DNA of 64,000 nt from an uncultured Clostridium sp. (GTDB taxonomy: Bacteria > Bacillota > Clostridia > Lachnospirales > Lachnospiraceae): positions 56,652 to 120,651 of the forward strand of contig CAKSBP010000003.1 in assembly GCA_934438135.1 (NCBI GenBank), read 5' to 3'. The notes beneath the pieces were generated by a model, which was not told where the DNA came from, made no database searches, and saw nothing but the letters and a program-made list of their open reading frames with translations. Of this stretch, positions 63,422 to 64,000 are shown in pieces (the first letter of the stretch is position 1; each line of letters opens with the position of its first letter). A program made the translations under genes and the position numbers.

Positions 63422-63673
63422 TTATTTCTTTTTTGATGAATCTTTTTTCTTATTCAGAATGTCCTCTGTTGGAACATCCTGGCGTCTGCTGATGGATTTT
63501 AAAAGCACCTGGTAGCCATACAGTATAATTGGAATTACAATCGTACTGAAAATACAGGAAAAAAACAGGCCGCTTGTTTCTTTTGTCGTAAAAAAGGAAA
63601 AGATAAAAGTAACAAGGTAGAGACTAAGTAAAAAGATTACAAGCAGCAGACTAAAAATACGTTTCATTTTCAT
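63422..63673 (-). CDS. Small two-helix membrane protein, 83 aa
   Basis: Two hydrophobic segments (FSLLLVIFLLSLYLVTFIFS, about 7-26, and LFFSCIFSTIVIPIILYGYQ, about 36-55) and a Lys-rich cytoplasmic end (DILNKKKDSSKKK). I do not recognise a functional family. ATG 63673 follows AAAGGGGACATTAT. It lies 27 bases upstream of the rarA start on the same strand, so the order membrane protein, rarA, DUF4250 is a likely operon. Confidence 0.72.
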   Translation of the reverse strand: MKMKRIFSLLLVIFLLSLYLVTFIFSFFTTKETSGLFFSCIFSTIVIPIILYGYQVLLKSISRRQDVPTEDILNKKKDSSKKK

Positions 63674-64000
63674 ATAATGTCCCCTTTATTATCTGTGAAT
63701 AAATTATACATACTTATTCATTATATCGAATATTCCTTTTATTTGCAATGAAATTACGTTTTCCTTTTCGTTAGCCAGAATTTTTTTGTTGTAGTAGGAT
63801 TATGTCAGTAATATTAAACACGTCCAAAACCGCATAATAAATTATAACAAAAAATGAATAGAAAGAGTGACATTGAATTTCCTGTACGTATTTGATACTA
63901 TATAGTTCAGATTTTAAGAAGCAATTATAATGATCTCTCGGAATCTTGAGTGATTACTGCCAGCGTAGCTGGCATACGTACTTTGGTAAGTAAATATTAT
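63674..64000. other. Right-edge intergenic region with a short hairpin
   Basis: AT-rich DNA without a supported open frame. TGCCAGC-GTA-GCTGGCA (63958-63974) is a perfect 7-bp stem with a 3-base loop, near the window edge. It could be part of a leader or terminator of whatever lies beyond; without the flanking sequence I cannot say. Confidence 0.45.

Overview
The window looks like chromosome from a low-GC, anaerobic, endospore-forming Firmicute, most likely a gut member of the Lachnospiraceae. This rests on AT-rich sequence, strong AGGAGG-type ribosome sites, CIRCE-controlled chaperones, a T-box in front of valS, complete spoIIA-sigF and spoVA sporulation operons, and several protein families I associate with Lachnospiraceae. 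Genus cannot be decided from the sequence alone. I see no rRNA, tRNA, CRISPR, prophage or transposase gene.

Layout. 1-1.6 kb: truncated MATE exporter divergent from a LysR regulator. 1.5-3.7 kb: CIRCE element, groES (with an in-frame TAG) and groEL. 3.8-7.3 kb: HelD-like helicase, MecA-like adaptor and an unknown protein, converging on a phytoene-desaturase-like flavoprotein (7.3-8.8 kb). 9.1-12.3 kb: large PAS-GGDEF-GAF-PAS-GGDEF-EAL protein. 12.5-13.5 kb: second, identical CIRCE element and two Hsp20 genes. 13.5-19.5 kb: arginase-fold protein, potassium channel, FrhB-like iron-sulfur protein, acyltransferase and chemoreceptor. 19.9-23.1 kb: AraC regulator divergent from a secreted GH10 xylanase with CBM13 and CBM2 modules. 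23.3-37.9 kb: nudC, topB, XRE regulator, membrane glycosyltransferase, GH105 hydrolase, purA, double-HD phosphohydrolase, two metallophosphoesterases, a LysR regulator and a CobD/HisC-like aminotransferase.

38.1-45.0 kb holds a tight four-gene unit: a 1181-aa beta/repeat protein, an Hsp70/actin-like protein, a TPR-like protein and a coiled-coil membrane protein. It ends in one terminator. It is the best candidate here for an undescribed multi-protein system. 45.2-47.8 kb: secreted CotH-kinase-like protein with a TPxPEE repeat. 47.9-50.9 kb: T-box and valS. 51.0-52.6 kb: a 45-aa protein and a zinc-ribbon/TPR membrane protein. 52.7-57.6 kb: spoIIAA-spoIIAB-sigF, then a 45-aa membrane peptide translationally coupled to spoVAA-AB-AC-AD-AE. 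57.7-63.7 kb: class A penicillin-binding protein, small unknown protein, YigZ-family protein, DUF4250 protein, rarA and a small membrane protein.

How the genes work together. Two heat-shock operons share one HrcA/CIRCE switch. Cyclic-di-GMP synthesis/breakdown and HD-type hydrolase genes lie in the same neighbourhood. The sporulation block links forespore sigma-F control to the dipicolinate channel. The xylanase and GH105 genes point to plant polysaccharide use. Gene starts were moved from the longest open frame to the ATG with proper ribosome-site spacing in about a dozen cases; these choices are stated per gene. All family assignments are by eye, without database searches.
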